Made by a program: the position numbers and the translations under genes. DNA of 9,266 nucleotides, taken from contig JABIFK010000517.1 of assembly GCA_018650745.1 (NCBI GenBank), forward strand, positions 1 through 9,266, read 5' to 3'. The stretch's first letter is position 1, and every line of letters starts with the position of its first letter. This DNA is from Candidatus Latescibacterota bacterium (GTDB taxonomy: Bacteria; Latescibacterota; UBA2968). Under the pieces are notes generated by a model, which was not told the DNA's origin, searched no databases, and worked only from the letters and a program-made list of their open reading frames with translations. Below are positions 7,439 through 9,266 of the stretch, piece by piece.

Positions 7439-7876
7439 TTATTCTTCGTATTCAGGAAAAGCAGGGGCCAACATATACGCACAATCTTCGTGACACTTGC
7501 CACAATAAGGCACCATATTGCGAAACTGCTTGTTGGCTTCTTTTACGTTGCCACTTTTAGCAGCACCAGCCAATGCCAAAGCAAAACCTTGTGATTCTTT
7601 ATTATACATCGTGTATTTTTCTTTGTGATCAACGGGATACAGATCAACCACGGCCTCCAAAGCCTTCTGAATCTTCTCTGCATCTTCAGCAACACCCGCA
7701 AGGGATTCATTTTTTAAAGTAACCATAATTCTGTCGGTACTCAACTTTACATCCCGCATTTTTGCCCGGCGTGTGGGCAAATTATTATCAGCCTTTTGAT
7801 CGTCCCCACCGCAGGCAATGACCAAAGAAAGGCCAAGCAACACCACCCCAAAAGACAACAAATTAAACTTGCGCAT
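7439..7876 (-). CDS. Small lipoprotein c-type cytochrome with C-terminal CxxCH
   Basis: A protein of 145 aa with a lipoprotein signal peptide: MRK, a hydrophobic core, and a lipobox LVIAC with Cys22 as the lipidated residue. A polar, mostly helical body follows, and one haem-c motif CGKCH (125-129) lies near the C-terminus. A single late CxxCH after a helical domain is the layout of cytochrome c' -type four-helix proteins, so that is the best structural guess; sequence support beyond the motif is weak. Another cysteine, Cys132, follows closely. The start at 7876 has a very strong GAGGAGGG site 5 nt upstream; ten in-frame codons further upstream overlap this site and were dropped. It should sit on the outer face of the inner membrane or in the periplasm. 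It lies downstream of a GAF/membrane protein but has its own promoter. Confidence 0.85.
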   Translation of the reverse strand: MRKFNLLSFGVVLLGLSLVIACGGDDQKADNNLPTRRAKMRDVKLSTDRIMVTLKNESLAGVAEDAEKIQKALEAVVDLYPVDHKEKYTMYNKESQGFALALAGAAKSGNVKEANKQFRNMVPYCGKCHEDCAYMLAPAFPEYEE

Positions 7877-7920
7877 CCATACCCTCCTCTTAAAGAACCA
7901 AACCATTTGAAATTCGTCCC

Positions 7921-7949
7921 ATGATAAGCCTTCTCAGAAACACTGTCAA
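7921..7949 (-). promoter_or_regulatory. Strong sigma-70-like promoter for the cytochrome gene
   Basis: On the minus strand a perfect TTGACA (7944-7949), a 17-bp spacer and TATCAT (7921-7926, 5 of 6) form the best promoter match in the window. Transcription would start near 7914, about 38 nt before the cytochrome start at 7876. The cytochrome can therefore be expressed independently of the upstream GAF gene. Confidence 0.75.
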
Positions 7950-7960
7950 GCTTTCAAGTG
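7941..7960. repeat. Interrupted palindrome covering the -35 box of the cytochrome promoter
   Basis: CACT (7941-7944), a central AAGCTT (7948-7953) and AGTG (7957-7960) are symmetric about one centre, giving 14 of 20 symmetric positions. The dyad overlaps the TTGACA box, where a regulator could block or recruit RNA polymerase. It may be chance. Confidence 0.3.
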
Positions 7961-7963
7961 CTC

Positions 7964-8914
7964 TTATGATTTTTCTGTCTGTGTTAATCCTGCTGCCAAC
8001 TTTTCTTTTAAAATGCGATCTTTTTTCGCCTTTAACCAACGATTTAGGGGAGGATAGAGATACATCAACAACCCCGTCACACAAATTGCAAGGGTAATAA
8101 CCGACACGGTGTCGGTAAAAATATAATATCGAAATCCAAGGCCAAAACCCGTTCCAGTATGTAAGCCCAACATAAACGAACGCAAATCGTCTGAACGCAC
8201 CATCACCAACGAGGTCACGGCCATCAATGTCAACAAAATCATCGCGGTTATTCCGCCCCAATAATGCAATTTGCGATTGTATTTGAACGCCGTATTGATC
8301 GCGGTACGATCTCCAATTAGATATTCTACCGACGACAACTGCTGCATTTGCGCTTCCAATACAGCATTGCGTTGTGCCAATTCATCTTTGCGTAAAATCA
8401 AATCGAGCAAATCTGAAATCTGATCGACCAATTCCTGCAGAAACGCCTCGTCCTCTTTTGTAAAATGACCGGGATCACGATTTTTATTCAGCAACTGAAA
8501 CACACCGATCGTCTTTTTGCGCCTGTTATTCAACGGGTACGTCAATACTGTTTTTGTCACATAACCCGTCTTTTTATCCGCTTCGCCCGTAAACAAGGGC
8601 TCTTGAGAAACATCTTTAACGTTCTTCACTTCACCTGTTTGAAACACATGTCCGGCGATACCCACATTGCCGGGAATACGAATGGCCTGGCCCTGGTCTA
8701 ATCCCGTCGCCAAATGCGTGTATAATTCATCCGTCAATCGGTCATAAAAGAAGATAGAACACCGATCGGCATCAATGTATTCGGCGACTTCTTTGGCAAT
8801 GTTTGTAATCAATGTTTCCTGATTCGTTGTGGCATTCATCATCCGACTGATCTTGAGCAAAATTTCAAGTCGATGAATGCGGTGTACCAAATCCGTATTT
8901 ATTGGTTCCGCCAT
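7964..8914 (-). CDS. GAF-domain protein fused to a two-helix PepSY-TM-like membrane module
   Basis: A protein of 316 aa. Residues 15-175 form a GAF sensor domain of the adenylate-cyclase/phosphodiesterase type, with DADRCSIFFYD (48-58), GIAGHVFQTGE (85-95), a TYPL strand and GVFQLLNK (137-144). A coiled-coil-like stretch follows (about 155-195). The C-terminus holds two membrane helices (about 220-239 and 265-287) flanked by LHYWGG (His217) and LHTGTGFG (His252), and ends ICVTGLLMYLYPP. These flanks and the second helix resemble PepSY_TM proteins, whose helix histidines bind haem in siderophore reductases such as FoxB. No kinase, GGDEF or other output domain is present. The GAF domain should be cytoplasmic. 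The ribosome site is weak. The gene follows the receiver-domain gene by 57 bp. The GAF call is firm; the PepSY link is by pattern. Confidence 0.88.
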   Translation of the reverse strand: MAEPINTDLVHRIHRLEILLKISRMMNATTNQETLITNIAKEVAEYIDADRCSIFFYDRLTDELYTHLATGLDQGQAIRIPGNVGIAGHVFQTGEVKNVKDVSQEPLFTGEADKKTGYVTKTVLTYPLNNRRKKTIGVFQLLNKNRDPGHFTKEDEAFLQELVDQISDLLDLILRKDELAQRNAVLEAQMQQLSSVEYLIGDRTAINTAFKYNRKLHYWGGITAMILLTLMAVTSLVMVRSDDLRSFMLGLHTGTGFGLGFRYYIFTDTVSVITLAICVTGLLMYLYPPLNRWLKAKKDRILKEKLAAGLTQTEKS

Positions 8915-8971
8915 AACAAACTATCTACCTTCCACTCGGTTAAGGGATCGAATAACATTCTCGCCCGCAAA

Positions 8972-9266
8972 TTAGCCATCGAGAGGGACAAAGGTCACCT
9001 GCAACAAGTCTGTCAAACAATCACACAGCATCTCACCCCATACAGGCTTGTCTAAGAAAGCATCAAACCCCACTCCTAAATACCGACGGCGCTCATGTAC
9101 CAAGACGGATGCCGAGACAGCAACAATGGGCACAGTACCACGCCCAAAAGCTTTCCAAATGTTCAACATTGTCGCAACACCATCTACCGTTGGCATATGA
9201 ATATCTAAGAAAACCACATCAGGCAAGGCAACTTGCATGGCATCTAGAGCGGCTTGCCCGCTTTCA
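8972..9266 (-). CDS. Response-regulator receiver domain, C-terminal part of a protein entering from the right edge
   Basis: The last 97 residues are visible; the frame is open to the window edge, so the start lies outside. The visible part carries the receiver hallmarks: phospho-acceptor Asp21 (of the visible part) in VVFLDIHMPTVDG, the conserved Ser/Thr in VAVSAS (Ser51) and the lysine in FLDKPV (Lys73). The protein ends about 20 residues after that lysine, so the receiver is C-terminal. That fits a hybrid histidine kinase or a stand-alone regulator, but not a regulator with a DNA-binding output after the receiver. An ATG at 9236-9238 is internal to the domain and not a credible start. The GAF/membrane gene lies 57 bp downstream on the same strand, so cotranscription is likely. 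Confidence 0.88.
   Translation of the reverse strand, partial: ESGQAALDAMQVALPDVVFLDIHMPTVDGVATMLNIWKAFGRGTVPIVAVSASVLVHERRRYLGVGFDAFLDKPVWGEMLCDCLTDLLQVTFVPLDG

Noticed and set aside
8972..9238. Complete small response regulator starting at 9238
   Set aside because: The frame continues upstream to the window edge and the ATG sits inside the receiver domain, so the gene is partial rather than short.

Overview
The window reads as a bacterial chromosome segment with roughly balanced base composition, dense genes, good Shine-Dalgarno sites and sigma-70-like promoters. It shows no insertion sequence, phage gene, CRISPR array, tRNA or rRNA. The gene set (Gfo/Idh/MocA oxidoreductase, SMP-30 lactonase, amidohydrolase, uronate-dehydrogenase-like SDR, large DUF6785-type membrane protein, lipoprotein cytochrome) resembles little-cultivated Gram-negative lineages rich in sugar catabolism, such as Latescibacterota, Poribacteria or Planctomycetes relatives. 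That placement is inference only. The lipobox plus CxxCH protein fits a cell that secretes and matures c-type cytochromes.

Region 1 (1-3641) centres on a divergent promoter region at 997-1194. Leftward lies a Gfo/Idh/MocA dehydrogenase whose 3' end is outside the window. Rightward runs an SMP-30/gluconolactonase-type lactonase, followed after 9 bp by an SRAP-domain (YedK/HMCES) DNA-protein-crosslink protein, and then, after 119 bp, by an amidohydrolase-2 family TIM-barrel hydrolase. The dehydrogenase and lactonases suggest an oxidative route sugar -> lactone -> sugar acid; the substrate is not readable from the sequence.

Region 2 (3750-6490, minus strand) is a tight two-gene unit: an extended SDR resembling uronate dehydrogenases and, 2 bp downstream, a membrane protein of 656 aa with about 13 hydrophobic segments, of the uncharacterised DUF6785/DUF6784 type. 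The coupling makes a transport role for a sugar or sugar acid a reasonable but untested idea.

Region 3 (6600-7361, plus strand) is an inositol-monophosphatase-superfamily phosphatase with its own promoter. It ends at a perfect 15-bp hairpin that can terminate transcription from both sides.

Region 4 (7439-9266, minus strand) is a signalling and redox group: the C-terminal receiver domain of a protein entering from the right edge, then a GAF-domain protein fused to a two-helix PepSY-TM-like membrane module, then a small lipoprotein c-type cytochrome with its own strong promoter. The GAF/PepSY-TM-like fusion beside a cytochrome is the most unusual item in the window.
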